Shown here: piece after piece, positions 63,393 to 64,000 of the stretch
How the letters are laid out: the number at the start of each line of letters is the position of its first letter
How positions within the stretch are numbered: position 1 is the first letter of the stretch
Translations under genes and position numbers: made by a program
Source: Candidatus Bipolaricaulota bacterium
Lineage (GTDB): Bacteria; Bipolaricaulota; Bipolaricaulia; Bipolaricaulales; Bipolaricaulaceae
Assembly: GCA_937921255.1 (NCBI GenBank)
Contig: CAKZSO010000003.1
Coordinates: 1 to 64,000, forward strand
Reading direction: 5' to 3'
DNA: 64,000 nucleotides
Notes under the pieces: generated by a model
The model's input: only the letters and a program-made list of their open reading frames with translations
Database searches by the model: none
Told to the model about the DNA's origin: nothing

Positions 63393-64000
63393 TTGCCGAG
63401 CGTGTACCGCACCTCCGCTGTGACCTTGTCCAGCCCCCCCCCTGACAACGACACGATCACCGAGCCCAACCACGGTGCCTCGGCTGCTGTCACGGTGATG
63501 CTCCCCAGCACTGGCCCCTGGGGTCGAACCGTGACCCGTCCCTGGATCCGCACCCGTTCGGCCCGGATCCCAATCGCAACCGTCTGGAAAACGGGATGGA
63601 GAGAAAACGAGCTCTGGACCGTCCACTCCCGCGTCTCCGCCCCCAGCTCAAGCCCCGCTCCCGACGTTGACAGCGTCAGGCTTGCCCAGCTCGCTCCGCT
63701 CAGGCCCACCCGAACCTCTCCAAACGGGTTGCCCCCCGGCCAGCCCAGGTTGGCGTTCGCCTCCGTCCACCACGGGTCGCGGTCCAGCCGAACGGAGATC
63801 CACCCCGTCCCCGATAGAAACCGCGCGCCCAGGACGTCGGCGACCGTCCCCTTGCCGCCCGCCTGAAAGGCAACAGGGCCGAGGTTCGTCCCCCACACGG
63901 GTTTGTACGACCCGGTCACCGACAGGTCGACCCGTCCCGTGGCAAGAACCCCCATCTCAACCCCCGTGGACACGTCCCCCCACCCGGTGGTCGCCCCAAG
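63389..64000 (-). CDS. beta-strand-rich hypothetical protein, 5' truncated by window edge
   Basis: Frame open to window end (LGATTGWGDVSTGVEMGV...); alternating polar/hydrophobic strands. Confidence 0.5.
   Translation of the reverse strand, partial: LGATTGWGDVSTGVEMGVLATGRVDLSVTGSYKPVWGTNLGPVAFQAGGKGTVADVLGARFLSGTGWISVRLDRDPWWTEANANLGWPGGNPFGEVRVGLSGASWASLTLSTSGAGLELGAETREWTVQSSFSLHPVFQTVAIGIRAERVRIQGRVTVRPQGPVLGSITVTAAEAPWLGSVIVSLSGGGLDKVTAEVRYTLGN

Overview
High-GC bacterial chromosome segment, almost entirely housekeeping. Protein content suggests a deep-branching or candidate-phylum lineage (possibly Bipolaricaulota/Acetothermia; inference only). The core is a ~22 kb minus-strand block running FmdB-like -> rpoC -> rpsL-rpsG-fusA -> S10/spc/alpha ribosomal protein clusters -> rplQ -> RidA. 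It lacks rpoB, tuf and rpmD at their usual positions. The plus strand carries frr plus an F-type ATP synthase operon (atpI-like, B, E, F, H, A, G, D) with no adjacent atpC. Its c-subunit has a two-carboxylate, Na+-type motif. Other content: a six-tRNA array with a readable sigma70-type promoter, metK, EndoQ-like nuclease, nth, kbl/tdh, gyrA, tyrS, valS, uppS, cdsA, a CCA-adding-enzyme-like gene, a HerA-like ATPase, HPF, and a decayed gene between tyrS and a beta-helix lipoprotein. The best candidate for an undescribed functional unit is at 59.7-62.5 kb: a flippase-like membrane domain fused to a SAM methyltransferase, overlapping tail-to-tail with a membrane-anchored PIG-L deacetylase. No CRISPR arrays, transposases or prophage genes were recognised. 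All calls are by reading sequence and motifs; no database search was run.
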